Translations under genes and position numbers: made by a program
Shown: positions 8,049 to 17,963 of the stretch, one piece after another
How positions within the stretch are numbered: the stretch's first letter is position 1
How the letters are laid out: every line of letters begins with the position of its first letter
The notes under the pieces: model-generated
What the model was told of the DNA's origin: nothing
What the model saw: the letters and a program-made list of their open reading frames with translations, nothing else
The model's database searches: none
Assembly: GCF_013285385.1 (NCBI RefSeq)
Contig: NZ_CP054212.1
Location: 2,294,001-2,358,000 of the forward strand
Length of the DNA: 64,000 nucleotides
Direction of reading: 5' to 3'
From: Paramixta manurensis
GTDB taxonomy: Bacteria > Pseudomonadota > Gammaproteobacteria > Enterobacterales > Enterobacteriaceae

Positions 8049-8891
8049 TCACTCCCGCGGCGTTTCCGGCTGGCGCAAGCTGGCCATCATTGCGCTGAAT
8101 TGTTCGATAGAAACGCCATAATGCGGATCATCAAGGCGTAAACCAAAGCGTGGCAGCCACTGGCGATACAGCGTTTCATCATCGACGCTCTCGCGCTGTA
8201 GATTGCCTTGTGCATCATAACGGCTTAATTGATGATTATTTACTGCCAGCGCCCCGCCCTCGGTAAGTTGCCGGGACAGCAGTAAATGGTGACGAAAGTG
8301 CGAATCAGGCCAGTGGGATACGTAGTAGTTGGCCATCTCATAATCGGCCGGATATTGCGTTTCTAGCGTAAAACGATACAGCGGTTGCCAGTCAGCCGCT
8401 TGCCGACAAACCAACAGGTAATCGTGTTCTATACGCTGTAATTGATAAGTGCCGTGCGGCGTGTGCTGCGTAACATCGGTGCGCAAACGTAGCGGCGCGG
8501 TCAGCGTCTTTCCGCCAAAACCAACATCGGCAATCCAGCGCTCTCCGGCAAGCGTTATCAATAACAACTTATGCGTGCGCGGCGGTAAGGTTGGCGGCGC
8601 GGCAATCAATACCCGCGCCGCCAGACCCTCAACCTGAAAGCCCAACGCCTGTAGGCCTGCGGCGAACAGCGCGTTCTGTTCATAGCAGTAGCCGCCGCGC
8701 CCTGCCTCAATCAGTTTCGCGAAAATCGCCTGCTGATCGAGCAATATTGGACGTGAGAGCAACACATCCAGGTTTTCAAACGGAATGGCGCATGGATGAA
8801 GTAAGTGTAGTTGCGTCAGCGTTTCTAGCGTCGGCTGACGCGAACCGTGATAGCCAATACGCGTAAACCAAGCACCGAGGTCAAAGCTCAT
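8049..8891 (-). CDS. nhoA: Arylamine N-acetyltransferase
   Basis: A 280-residue cytoplasmic enzyme that transfers acetyl from acetyl-CoA to arylamines and arylhydroxylamines. The Cys-His-Asp triad is visible: RGGYCYEQN (Cys), the His of RTHKLLL and the Asp of IADVGFGG. IPFENLDVLL is the conserved N-terminal signature. The ATG at 8891 follows GGAG at 6 nt spacing; a TTG 15 nt further up is a poorer start. Confidence 0.93.
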   Translation of the reverse strand: MSFDLGAWFTRIGYHGSRQPTLETLTQLHLLHPCAIPFENLDVLLSRPILLDQQAIFAKLIEAGRGGYCYEQNALFAAGLQALGFQVEGLAARVLIAAPPTLPPRTHKLLLITLAGERWIADVGFGGKTLTAPLRLRTDVTQHTPHGTYQLQRIEHDYLLVCRQAADWQPLYRFTLETQYPADYEMANYYVSHWPDSHFRHHLLLSRQLTEGGALAVNNHQLSRYDAQGNLQRESVDDETLYRQWLPRFGLRLDDPHYGVSIEQFSAMMASLRQPETPRE

Positions 8892-8962
8892 GAGCTGCTC
8901 CAGCAATAATCAGATGAGATGGGTATAGCTCAATCTCATCACATCATGTGCTTTCTGGTGCG

Positions 8963-9730
8963 CTATAACCGGCCGCTACCTGCCGCCAAGGCACGTTGAC
9001 CGATTACCTCCCACGCTTTGCGCGGCAAAGGTGAAAAGCCGGTAATCAATAGCGCGTCGGCGGCAGTCCCGGCAACGCTTGCCGCCAACGCCTGCTGTAA
9101 GGCAAGGCATTGCCGATCAGAGGCATTGCTATGTGTAATTAGCGGTAACCCCGGCGTGGCGTCAGTTTGCGCAATAACGCGCAACCCTTCGAGCGCAGCA
9201 GGCTGCTCTTGTTTCAGTAATGCCCAGGTAACGCAATCAATCGCTGCAATATCCGCTTCGCCGCGGCGCACCATCGCCATGCTATTAACGTGCGCGCCGC
9301 TGGCGCGGGAATCACCAAAAAAGCGCCCTTGATCAGCCAATGGCGCAATTAACGCCCGCAAGGCATGGTAGCCGGACTGAGAATCTTCGCTGTTCCAGGC
9401 GACGGTAGCACCGCGAAATGCAGTGAGGGATTGACGGTTATCGTCGGCACGCACCACTATCCAGCTACGATAATTTGGCCCTTCACAACCGTCGGCGGCG
9501 TAGTGAAAGGCGCCGAGTACCCGCACCTGTGGCAAGAGATGGACTAACGGATAGCCACAGGTTTGGCTAAGTAACAGATCTGGCTGACGCCAGTGCGGCA
9601 ACAAATCCTGCGGCCAAACTAACGCCGCAGGCGCTTCAATCTCATCAGCCAGCAACCGCGCCCGTAGCGACTGCCAAAAAAGGTTTACGGCGTCTCGATT
9701 GAGGCCGTACATGGGAAGGGAGACCTGCAT
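8963..9730 (-). CDS. PhnD-like substrate-binding-fold protein without signal peptide
   Basis: A 255-residue protein resembling PhnD/PtxB-type phosphate or phosphonate binding proteins, seen in the pattern of GYPLVH, YRSWIVVRADD, RGATVAWN, SGYHALR, and SGAHVNSMAMVRRGEADIAAID. No signal peptide is present (it starts MQVSLPMYGLN), so it should be cytoplasmic, and no ABC permease or ATPase is nearby. A strong AAGGAG supports the ATG at 9730, which lies 46 nt inside the upstream desaturase gene. Role unknown. Confidence 0.75.
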   Translation of the reverse strand: MQVSLPMYGLNRDAVNLFWQSLRARLLADEIEAPAALVWPQDLLPHWRQPDLLLSQTCGYPLVHLLPQVRVLGAFHYAADGCEGPNYRSWIVVRADDNRQSLTAFRGATVAWNSEDSQSGYHALRALIAPLADQGRFFGDSRASGAHVNSMAMVRRGEADIAAIDCVTWALLKQEQPAALEGLRVIAQTDATPGLPLITHSNASDRQCLALQQALAASVAGTAADALLITGFSPLPRKAWEVIGQRALAAGSGRL

Positions 9731-10710
9731 TCTGCTCCTTGTAACTCTGTACCTGGCGCTGCTGGCGATAAAGGGTGAACCGTTACGTCAATCGGTTTCA
9801 CCGCGTATTGCCGCAGCCACACGCCATAACCTTGCACCACATACCCGCCGCTACGCTTATGATAAGCCTGACGTTCTGCATGATACACCTGCGGTAATCC
9901 ATACCAGGGCAAGCCCGGCAGATCGTGATGCACTAAATGATAGTTCAGATTCAAAAACAGCAAGCGCCACGGCCAGGCGGCTTCATTGATGACTGAACGT
10001 GTCTCCGGCGCTTCTTCCGCGCGGTGTTCATAAAAGGAACGCACCTTAGTCAGGCTCAGCGCCGGTAAGGCAATGGTCAGCACATACCAGAGTGCTGAAA
10101 TGCCCTGCTGCCGCAGCCAGTAAAACATGACCAGTAGCAAAATGCCATGCACCAGCCACATGCCAATCGCCCGCAGATTGACGGCGAATAACGCACTTAC
10201 CGCGCTGCGTAAGGTTAAGGCGATATCCAGCCACGGCCCCATCAGCACACGTCCACTAAACGTATTACGCACCCGCGCCAACAGCGGCAACAGGCGTGGG
10301 TAGCGTTGCCATTGTTCAGGGCTAAAATAGTAGGTTTCCGGATCTTCGTGCGGCGTAGTGAGATGGTCATTACGATGATGCTGAATATGCGAATCACGAT
10401 ACAGACCATACGGATAGAACACCGCCAACGGCGCGAGGCCAAATAACTGGTTGAACCCTGCATGGCGGGTCGGATGCCCGTGAATTAACTCATGCTGTAG
10501 TGACATATACCAGCAAGTCAGTAGCAGTAACAGTGGCGTACCGAGCCACGGCCCAATAGCGTGCCAAAACAAGGTGCCGCATCCCCATCCGCCATATATC
10601 ACCGCTATCAGCCCCCAAGTCGGTAACTCCAGACGCCAATACCAGCGCCGGGAAAGCTGTTTAATCCAGGCGCGTTGCGCCGCATGTAGATAATGACTGT
10701 GTGATGACAT
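9685..10710 (-). CDS. Membrane fatty acid desaturase
   Basis: A 341-residue integral membrane di-iron desaturase. All three histidine boxes are present: HELIHGH, HIQHHRNDH and HLVHHD, with hydrophobic segments between them. Family members introduce double bonds into acyl lipids, or hydroxylate related substrates. The ATG follows GGAAG. The gene overlaps the next gene (PhnD-like) by 46 nt, implying coupled expression of an odd pair. Membrane desaturases of this type are sporadic in Enterobacterales, so transfer is possible. Confidence 0.88.
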   Translation of the reverse strand: MSSHSHYLHAAQRAWIKQLSRRWYWRLELPTWGLIAVIYGGWGCGTLFWHAIGPWLGTPLLLLLTCWYMSLQHELIHGHPTRHAGFNQLFGLAPLAVFYPYGLYRDSHIQHHRNDHLTTPHEDPETYYFSPEQWQRYPRLLPLLARVRNTFSGRVLMGPWLDIALTLRSAVSALFAVNLRAIGMWLVHGILLLVMFYWLRQQGISALWYVLTIALPALSLTKVRSFYEHRAEEAPETRSVINEAAWPWRLLFLNLNYHLVHHDLPGLPWYGLPQVYHAERQAYHKRSGGYVVQGYGVWLRQYAVKPIDVTVHPLSPAAPGTELQGAECRSPFPCTASIETP

Positions 10711-10821
10711 TGGTAGGCTTCCCGTAATAAGCTGGCCTGATTATCACCGGGCAGCCTTGGCGGGAAAACTAACCAAAGTTGAAAAGCTTAGCGATAAAAA
10801 GCAAATGGCTCTTATCGAAAT

Positions 10822-13050
10822 TTAGGAAACGCTCCCCTGCTGTAGCGGATGCCTGCCAGCCACAAAGAGTGCCAATAACTCCCCTAATTTATCGGCCGGT
10901 AATGGGCGACTTAAATAATACCCCTGAATTTCATCGCAGCCTTCGGCCTGTACCTTGCGCAGTTGCCCGGCGGTTTCAATGCCCTCGGCGGTGATTATCA
11001 TACCGAGGCTCGCACCTAAACCGGCTATCGCCCGAATGATCGCCATTGACTCGCGGGTATGGTCCATATCACGGATAAACGACTGATCGATCTTAATTTT
11101 ATCGAACGGGAATTTTTGTAGATAGCTGAGAGAAGAGTAACCGGTGCCGAAATCATCCATTGAAATTCGAATGCCTAACGCGCGTAACCGATGTAAGGTA
11201 TCAAGATTCGCATTGGTGTCATTCATCATGGCTCCCTCGGTAATTTCCAGGTCGAGGCGATGTCCGGCAAGGCCAGAAATCTTCAGCGCATGTTGAACAT
11301 CATCCACCAGCGTTTCACTGTGAAACTGATGCGGCGAAAGGTTAACCGAAACGCTCATCGCCACTGGCCAGTTACGCGCCTCCTGACAGGCGGTTTCCAA
11401 CACCCAGCGCCCGATGGCGGTGATCACGCCAATCTCTTCCGCCAGCGGAATAAACTCCGCCGGCGAGATCATCCCCCGCTCGGGGTGACGCCAACGGATC
11501 AAGGCCTCGCAGCCACAGAGCCGCTGTGTATCAAGCTTCATCAGTGGCTGGTAATAAACTTCAAACTCCTGACGGGAGAGCGCGCCACGGAGATCAATTT
11601 CCAGCGCCCGGCGCGCCTGCATGCGGGTATCGGCAGCGGTTTCAAAGAAACGGTACAGCCCTTTCCCTTCATTCTTGGCCCGATAAAGCGCCATGTCGGC
11701 GTTTTTAATCAACATTTCCGCGCTGTCACCATCGCCGGGCGCCAACGCAATACCAATGCTGGCTTCCATATCCAGGCTGTGCCCGTCAATTAACCACGGC
11801 TGCGCCAGGGATTTAATAATTTGTGCCGCAAACGGCGTTGCCGCATCGGAACCGTCATCTACCGGCAGCAGTAAGGCGAACTCATCGGCGCCCAGCCGCC
11901 CAAGCAAATCCCCGCTTTGCGTGAGCTTTTGCAACCGATCTGCAACGGCAATCAATAGTGCATCGCCGATCGGGTGACCGAGCGTGTCATTGACGGTTTT
12001 GAAACGATCCAGATTGATCAGCAGCAGCGCGCTAGGCGGCGATGCTTGCAGATGTTTATTTAATAACTGCTCGAAGGTATGGCGATTGAGCAGCCCGGTC
12101 AGAACATCGTGATGCGCCAGATGACTAATCCGCGCTTCGGCTTGCGCACGCTCGCTAATCTGTTGCTGAAGTAGCGCCAGCGCCCGGGCTAACGCACCCA
12201 ACTCATCGGAACGTTGTAAATGGGGAATGGCAACCGATTTAGTACCTTTGCCGATGCGGTTCATGGTGAGGATCAGGGTTTGCAGCGGCCGGGCCAGGTT
12301 AGCGCCCAGTAGCAGGAGCAGAACCAGCAACAACAGACCGGCAGCGACGGTTCCGGCGGTGAGTTTGGATGACAACAACACGGCTGACGTATGAATAGCG
12401 GTGAGTGGCGTACTAACTTCAATAATGCCGCGGACATCACCCAGCTTCCAGTCACGCTTTGGCGACTGCGGACTGTGGTTATGACAATCGACGCAACTCT
12501 GCTCCATGCGATCGGCAATTGCGACATGCAACCATTCGCGCCCGTCCACTTTTTGCCGCTGAATAAATCGGCCATTCGGATGCTGAGTAAGATAATCCCA
12601 CGCCTGTTGCTGATAGTTATCGAGGCGACGCGTGTGGCGCATTGGCCACGGATAGGGGCTAACCAGCGCCACCTGCTGATTTTCATTACTGATGGCTTTG
12701 GTGACATCCAAAATAAACGTCGTGGGAACCGGGATCGCCCCCGGCTGCTGATGATAATTGGCGCTGACCGGAATGTTGTCCTTCAGCGCACGCGCCGCGA
12801 CATTATCGGAGTAAAACGCCCGCAACGTTTTCATTTCATTTGCCGTCAGCACACTTTTATCCACCGCGTGGTCAATGGCATCGCTAACCACAGCGCGCGG
12901 AACAAAAAAGGCCGTCGCGCAGACCAGCAACCCAACGGCAACAAAAGCCGGAACGATCAGCCGCCACAGCAGGGAGCGTTTCGCCGTCAGGCGGTACTCA
13001 TCCGTAACCGGCGCGAGTGGCAACGCCTCGCCCGCTGGCCTGCTTGTCAT
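10822..13050 (-). CDS. Membrane c-di-GMP enzyme with heme-c-type sensor domain (GGDEF-EAL)
   Basis: A 742-residue inner-membrane protein. In order: membrane helix (about 30-52), a periplasmic Tll0287-like (DUF3365) domain with the heme c motif CVDCH at residues 186-190, a second helix (about 228-252), a HAMP-like linker, GGDEF (about 305-470) and EAL (about 485-735). The diguanylate cyclase signature reads GADEF, a change in the second glycine, so cyclase activity may be lost or reduced. The EAL part keeps EALIRW, DDFGTGYSS and the KIDQSF segment, so it is probably an active c-di-GMP phosphodiesterase. Redox or gas sensing through the heme is an inference from the motif. The start follows GGAGTAAACA. 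Confidence 0.92.
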   Translation of the reverse strand: MTSRPAGEALPLAPVTDEYRLTAKRSLLWRLIVPAFVAVGLLVCATAFFVPRAVVSDAIDHAVDKSVLTANEMKTLRAFYSDNVAARALKDNIPVSANYHQQPGAIPVPTTFILDVTKAISNENQQVALVSPYPWPMRHTRRLDNYQQQAWDYLTQHPNGRFIQRQKVDGREWLHVAIADRMEQSCVDCHNHSPQSPKRDWKLGDVRGIIEVSTPLTAIHTSAVLLSSKLTAGTVAAGLLLLVLLLLLGANLARPLQTLILTMNRIGKGTKSVAIPHLQRSDELGALARALALLQQQISERAQAEARISHLAHHDVLTGLLNRHTFEQLLNKHLQASPPSALLLINLDRFKTVNDTLGHPIGDALLIAVADRLQKLTQSGDLLGRLGADEFALLLPVDDGSDAATPFAAQIIKSLAQPWLIDGHSLDMEASIGIALAPGDGDSAEMLIKNADMALYRAKNEGKGLYRFFETAADTRMQARRALEIDLRGALSRQEFEVYYQPLMKLDTQRLCGCEALIRWRHPERGMISPAEFIPLAEEIGVITAIGRWVLETACQEARNWPVAMSVSVNLSPHQFHSETLVDDVQHALKISGLAGHRLDLEITEGAMMNDTNANLDTLHRLRALGIRISMDDFGTGYSSLSYLQKFPFDKIKIDQSFIRDMDHTRESMAIIRAIAGLGASLGMIITAEGIETAGQLRKVQAEGCDEIQGYYLSRPLPADKLGELLALFVAGRHPLQQGSVS

Positions 13051-13366
13051 TGTTTACTCCAGTAGTGAAGTGGGTGCCTGGATAATAAGAGAGGCAGAGT
13101 ACCGCGCCATTAAAGTGCGCACAATAGCGGTCAGAGTTAAGGTAACTTATTAATAATGAACTAAAAAAGCATAACATCTCTGCTTTTTACAAATCGAACC
13201 GCAGAATAATAGCGCCCACTTAAATCGGCAGTGTTAACCACTGAAAAACGGATTTAACCCGGCAGAAAAATTAGCCGCCTAAGATTGAGCCGCGGTTGAT
13301 AAACCCACGTCTGGAAAAATTCGTCGGTTAATTGCGTCATTTTCCGCATTTCACAATGTAACAACG

Positions 13367-13372
13367 TATAAT
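13367..13372 (+). promoter_or_regulatory. Possible -10 element of pqqU
   Basis: A perfect TATAAT lies 26 nt upstream of the first start codon, at the end of a 347-bp non-coding stretch (13051-13397). No good -35 hexamer is found at 16-18 bp, so the promoter may need an activator. Nothing else is recognisable in that stretch. Confidence 0.35.
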
Positions 13373-13397
13373 GATTGATGTTTAATGACAGAACTAA

Positions 13398-15563
13398 GTG
13401 AAAAAAATGAAGGTTATCAGCATAAAACACACCGCACCTTTGCTTATCTTATCGGCATTATTGCCATGGAGCGCCTCGGCGGCGCAGAATACTGACGCCA
13501 GCGATAGCGCGCAAACCATGGTGGTGACCGCCTCCTCTGACGGGCTCTCCGAACTGGACACGCCAGCGGCGGTTAGCGTGGATAACGGCGATGATATACG
13601 GCAAGCCACGCCGCGCATAAATCTCTCAGAAAGCTTGGGTAACGTGCCGGGGTTACAAATTCAAAACCGCCAAAACTATGCGCAAGACCTACAGTTGTCG
13701 GTGCGCGGTTTTGGTTCGCGCTCAATGTATGGCGTGCGGGGCGTGCGAATTTATGTTGATGGCATTCCGGCGACGATGCCAGACGGTCAGGGGCAAACCT
13801 CGAATATCGATCTGAACTCGGTGGATCGAGTGGAAGTATTACGCGGCCCCTTTTCCGCACTCTACGGCAATGCCTCTGGCGGGGTGGTGAACGTTGAAAC
13901 GGTCACCGGCTCACAGCCCACTACCGTTGAAGCCAGCAGCTATTACGGCAGTTACGGTAGCTGGCGTTACGGTTTGAAAGCGACCGGCGCCGTCGGTGAT
14001 GGCAGCCAGGCTGGCGATGTAAATTACGCCGTCTCGACGACGCGTTTTACCACCCATGGCTATCGCGACCGCAGCAGCGCACAAAAAAACCTCGCCAATG
14101 CCAAACTCGGCGTACGGATTAATGATGTCAGCACCCTCACCTTGCTGTTCAATAGCGTCGATATTGATGCGCAAGATCCCGGTGGGTTGACCGATGAAGA
14201 GTGGCACAGTAACCCGACGCAATCGCCGCGCGCAGAACAATTTAATACCCGTAAAACCACCCGACAAACGCAGGCCGGTCTGCGCTATCAACGGCAGATG
14301 GGCGAAAATGATGACCTCAGCGTCATGATGTATGCCGGGGAGCGCGAGACGGTGCAATATCAGTCTATCCCGGTGTTTGTTCAGCAACGGAGCCCACAGC
14401 ACCCTGGCGGAGTCATCGATCTTACGCGCCACTATCAGGGGATTGATACACGCTGGACTCACCGCGATAGCCTGGCAGGCGTGCCGGTCACCTTAACCGG
14501 TGGCCTTGATTACGAAACGCTGTCCGAACAGCGCAAAGGGTATGAGAACTTCGTCATTGAAAATGGCGAAACCCAGCTTGGTACCAAAGGCGCTTTGCGC
14601 CGTAATGAACGCAATTTGATGTGGAATGTCGATCCCTATCTGCAAACCTCATGGCAGCTCACGTCAAAACTGCGTTTTGATGCCGGCGTGCGTTTTAGTA
14701 CCGTGAATTTCGATTCTAACGATCACTTTATTACCGCCGGTAACGGCGATGATAGCGGTGATGCGCGTTATCACCGTTGGTTACCGGCCGCCTCGCTCAA
14801 CTATGCATTAACCAATGCCTGGAATCTGTATCTCTCCGCCGGACGTGGCTTTGAAACGCCAACCATTAATGAGCTGTCTTATCGCTCGGATAACCGTAGC
14901 GGGCTTAACTTCGATCTTAAACCTTCCACTAGCGATACGATTGAAGTCGGCAGCAAAACCCGAGTCGGCAACGGTTTGATTACCGCTGCCTTGTTCCAGA
15001 CCGACACCAAAAACGAGTTAGTGGTGGATGAGAGCCTGAACGGACGTACCAGCTATAAAAATGCCGGACAAACCCGTCGGCGCGGCGCGGAGTTATCGCT
15101 AGACCAGCAATTTGGTGAGAACTGGCGGCTGCGTATGGCCTGGACGTTGCTTGATGCGACATATCGCAACCCGGTATGCGGTGACGCGGCTTGTTCAGAA
15201 GATGCCACTATTTCACGCGGTAGCCGCCTGCCCGGTATTGCATGCAATATGGGGTATGCGTCGCTCGGTTGGGTTCCGGAGGAAGGATGGTACGCCGGGG
15301 CGGAAATTCGCTATATGAGCGATATTCAGGCTAATGATCAAAATAGTGCGCAAGCACCGGCCTATAGCGTGACGGCATTAAATAGCGGTTATAAATTCCG
15401 TCATGAAAACTGGCTACTGGATGTGTTTGGGCGCGTCGATAATCTGTTTGACCGCCACTATGTTGGCTCAGTGATTGTTAATGAAGGCAACGGACGCTAT
15501 TTCGAACCGGCGCCCGGCCGCAATTATGGTGTGGGCGTCTCCATCAGCTACGCCTTTGAATAA
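13398..15563 (+). CDS. pqqU: TonB-dependent outer-membrane receptor PqqU (YncD)
   Basis: A 721-residue outer-membrane receptor with signal peptide (cleavage near SASA), plug domain and 22-strand beta-barrel ending in the C-terminal aromatic signature ISYAFE. It matches E. coli YncD over its whole length, for example SVRGFGSRS, RVEVLRGPFSALYGN, FETPTINELSYR and RVDNLFDRHYVGSV. YncD/PqqU is known to take up the redox cofactor pyrroloquinoline quinone and to serve as a phage receptor. A GTG at 13398 and an ATG at 13407 are both possible; the ATG matches the E. coli start better. A terminator hairpin follows the stop. Confidence 0.93.
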   Translation: MKKMKVISIKHTAPLLILSALLPWSASAAQNTDASDSAQTMVVTASSDGLSELDTPAAVSVDNGDDIRQATPRINLSESLGNVPGLQIQNRQNYAQDLQLSVRGFGSRSMYGVRGVRIYVDGIPATMPDGQGQTSNIDLNSVDRVEVLRGPFSALYGNASGGVVNVETVTGSQPTTVEASSYYGSYGSWRYGLKATGAVGDGSQAGDVNYAVSTTRFTTHGYRDRSSAQKNLANAKLGVRINDVSTLTLLFNSVDIDAQDPGGLTDEEWHSNPTQSPRAEQFNTRKTTRQTQAGLRYQRQMGENDDLSVMMYAGERETVQYQSIPVFVQQRSPQHPGGVIDLTRHYQGIDTRWTHRDSLAGVPVTLTGGLDYETLSEQRKGYENFVIENGETQLGTKGALRRNERNLMWNVDPYLQTSWQLTSKLRFDAGVRFSTVNFDSNDHFITAGNGDDSGDARYHRWLPAASLNYALTNAWNLYLSAGRGFETPTINELSYRSDNRSGLNFDLKPSTSDTIEVGSKTRVGNGLITAALFQTDTKNELVVDESLNGRTSYKNAGQTRRRGAELSLDQQFGENWRLRMAWTLLDATYRNPVCGDAACSEDATISRGSRLPGIACNMGYASLGWVPEEGWYAGAEIRYMSDIQANDQNSAQAPAYSVTALNSGYKFRHENWLLDVFGRVDNLFDRHYVGSVIVNEGNGRYFEPAPGRNYGVGVSISYAFE

Positions 15564-15570
15564 CGCCCTG

Positions 15571-15595
15571 CCGCCCTGTTTACCGGGCGGTTTTT
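15571..15595 (+). terminator. Rho-independent terminator after pqqU
   Basis: CCGCCC and GGGCGG form a stem around an 8-nt loop, followed by TTTTT, 8 bp after the pqqU stop. It overlaps the end of the convergent gene at 15580. Confidence 0.8.
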
Positions 15596-16683
15596 GGTGC
15601 GCTGTCGGGCGCGAATTTTCGCGCCATAAAACGCGACAGCGCAGGGCCAATCAACAATACCAAAATAAAGCGTCCGGTCTGCATTGCCATCACAAAAGGC
15701 ATGTCCACGTTGCTGGAGGCGGCAATAATGGCCACTGAATCCGCGCCGCCGGGGCTGGTTGCTAAATAAGCGGTGAGCGGATCGATACCGGCAACCCGTA
15801 CCAATACCACGGCGAACAGCCCGCACAGCCCCACTAAACTCAGAATCGACAACAAAATGCGCGGCGTGGCTTTTGCCGCATAACGTAAGATCGCGCGGTT
15901 GAAGCGTAGGCCAATCGTCCAGCCAACCAGCGCATAAGCGCACATCAGTAACAGCTGTGGAAGTTCGATCGTCAGGCTGTGGGTGTCTTGCAAGATTGCC
16001 GCGACAATTAGGCTAACCAGTAACGGCCCGGCCGGGATGCGTAACCAACGCGCCACCGCTACGCTGGCCGCAATCATAATTAGAGTGACGGCAAGCCCTC
16101 CCCAGGCAACCGGCGCGAATAGCACCAGTGCTGGCGCATGGGTGCCGCCCGGTGAAACCCAAAGCCGGGTAACCAGAGTGGCGACTACCGCAACAATCAC
16201 CACGCGCAGATACTGCATAAATGCCACTAAGCGGACATCCGCGCCAAAACTCTCGGCCATCAGCGTCATGGCGGTTGCGGCGCCCGGCGATGAACCCCAA
16301 ATCGCCGTCGAGCCGGGGAACACCTGCCAACGTGTGAGCAACCAACCTAACAATGTACTGGCAGCGATCACTGACAATACGCAGCCGACAAATATCGGCC
16401 ACTGCTTGGTGATTTCAATAAAAATAGAGGCCGGGATCGCGCGGGCGATCATCGCCCCAACCACGCCTTGAGCGAGCCAGAACAGTGGCCGGGGTATTGC
16501 TAACATACGATCGCTGGCGGCAAACACGACCGCTGCCGCCATCGGCCCCAGTAACAGCGCGGCCGGTAAATGCAAACTTTCCAGCGCGGCGATAAATAGG
16601 ATTGAAAGCGCGATCAACCCAACCCACCGCAACGGCATGGTGACAGCGGAGATTTCCTCTTCTTCCCGGGGATGACCGGTCAT
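15580..16683 (-). CDS. AbrB-family membrane protein
   Basis: A 367-residue integral membrane protein with about ten hydrophobic segments and the twofold repeat of the AbrB/ammonia-monooxygenase-like family (Pfam AmoA-like, same family as E. coli AbrB). Segments such as GSSPGAATAMTLMAESFGAD and LATSPGGADSVAIIAA are the paired family motifs. The name is historical; a transport role is suspected, and the substrate is unknown. The ATG at 16683 follows AGGAG; an upstream extension to 16746 has no support. It is divergent from the SsuA-like gene. Confidence 0.85.
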   Translation of the reverse strand: MTGHPREEEEISAVTMPLRWVGLIALSILFIAALESLHLPAALLLGPMAAAVVFAASDRMLAIPRPLFWLAQGVVGAMIARAIPASIFIEITKQWPIFVGCVLSVIAASTLLGWLLTRWQVFPGSTAIWGSSPGAATAMTLMAESFGADVRLVAFMQYLRVVIVAVVATLVTRLWVSPGGTHAPALVLFAPVAWGGLAVTLIMIAASVAVARWLRIPAGPLLVSLIVAAILQDTHSLTIELPQLLLMCAYALVGWTIGLRFNRAILRYAAKATPRILLSILSLVGLCGLFAVVLVRVAGIDPLTAYLATSPGGADSVAIIAASSNVDMPFVMAMQTGRFILVLLIGPALSRFMARKFAPDSAPKTAR

Positions 16684-16918
16684 GTTGGCTCCTGTGCGAA
16701 TACTGAATGACGGCGATGATACGACGCGCCGCAACGCGCAAACCAACCTAATGCATTATTCAGCAATCAAAAATTTAAAAAAGCATTTAGCGATTCATCA
16801 TAACTTATTCAAATAAACACTTTTCGCTTTTTGTTCTCTGTCGGCAGGATAGTTGCTGATTATTAAGGCTTTATCCATTCGGCTGCGTATAACGGACAAC
16901 AGGTAAGGTAAATCGCAA

Positions 16919-17869
16919 ATGAAACAGCATAGACGACAGAACGCCTTCGTTACGGCAATTTTGTTAGCCGGACTTAGCGGTTCGGCATGGGCAGCAGAGC
17001 TGCCGAAAAAAATTACCATTGGCTATCAAAAAGCGAATATTTTCGCCCTGTTGAAATACCGCGGGACGCTGGAGGCAGATTTCAAACGTCAGGGGATTGA
17101 TGTCAGTTGGGTCGAGTTTCCCGCCGGGCCGCAAATGCTGGAGGGGTTAAATGTTGGCAGTATTGACCTCGCCGCAACCGGCGATGTGCCGCCCGCTTTT
17201 GCGCAAGCGGCCCAGGCCGATCTGGTCTATCTGGCGCACTCACCTGCGAACCCGCAGACCGAAGCGATTGTGGTGCCAAAAGATTCCCCGATAAAAACCG
17301 TTGCCGATCTGAAAGGAAAGCGCGTGGGGCTGAACAAGGGCTCTGACGTTAACTACCTGTTGGTCACCGCGCTGGAACAGGCCGGGTTGAAATACTCCTC
17401 GATTACCCCGGTCTACTTACCACCGAGCGATGCCCGCGCCGCTTTTCAGCGTGGCGCGATTGATGCGTGGGTGATTTGGGATCCGTACCTCGCAGAGGTT
17501 GAGACGAATGAAGGCGCGCGGCAGATTAAAAATGCTGAAGGTCTGGTGCCGCACTACACCTTCTATCTCGCCAGCCGGAAGTTTGCTGATGGCTACCCGG
17601 CTACGGCGAAAAAAGTGGTGGATGAACTTTCCTCACTCAGTGACTGGGCCAATAAACATCCGGATGATGCGGCAAAAATTTTATCGACCTCAACCGGCTT
17701 GCCACAGCCTATTTGGGCAAAAACCCTGGCGCGCCAGCCCTACGGCGCCGCGCGGATGACGCCAGCGATTTTTAGTCAGCAACAAACGCTGGCCGATACG
17801 TTTACCCGCATTGGTATGTTGCCGGTGAAGGTCGATGTCAATACGGCGAAGTGGAAAGCAGATAAATAA
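16919..17869 (+). CDS. SsuA-like aliphatic sulfonate-binding periplasmic protein
   Basis: A 316-residue periplasmic binding protein with a signal peptide (LSGSAWAA). The mature start ITIGYQKAN, EFPAGPQMLEGLNVGSIDLAATGDVPPAF split across two conserved blocks, and IDAWVIWDPY are hallmarks of SsuA-type sulfonate/taurine binding proteins. No permease or ATPase (SsuBC) is adjacent, so it must share an ABC transporter encoded elsewhere. It is clearly homologous to the C-terminal domain of the regulator at 31046-32962. The 235-bp upstream stretch (16684-16918) holds the divergent promoters; no motif was assigned there. Confidence 0.9.
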   Translation: MKQHRRQNAFVTAILLAGLSGSAWAAELPKKITIGYQKANIFALLKYRGTLEADFKRQGIDVSWVEFPAGPQMLEGLNVGSIDLAATGDVPPAFAQAAQADLVYLAHSPANPQTEAIVVPKDSPIKTVADLKGKRVGLNKGSDVNYLLVTALEQAGLKYSSITPVYLPPSDARAAFQRGAIDAWVIWDPYLAEVETNEGARQIKNAEGLVPHYTFYLASRKFADGYPATAKKVVDELSSLSDWANKHPDDAAKILSTSTGLPQPIWAKTLARQPYGAARMTPAIFSQQQTLADTFTRIGMLPVKVDVNTAKWKADK

Positions 17870-17963
17870 TGCCCTCTTCTTTGATTTGGGTCGTTTTGTA
17901 AGCACACCCGTTTCATCTTCAAGCCAGAGGTGAGACGGGGTAGACATATTTTAAAATTCCTTT

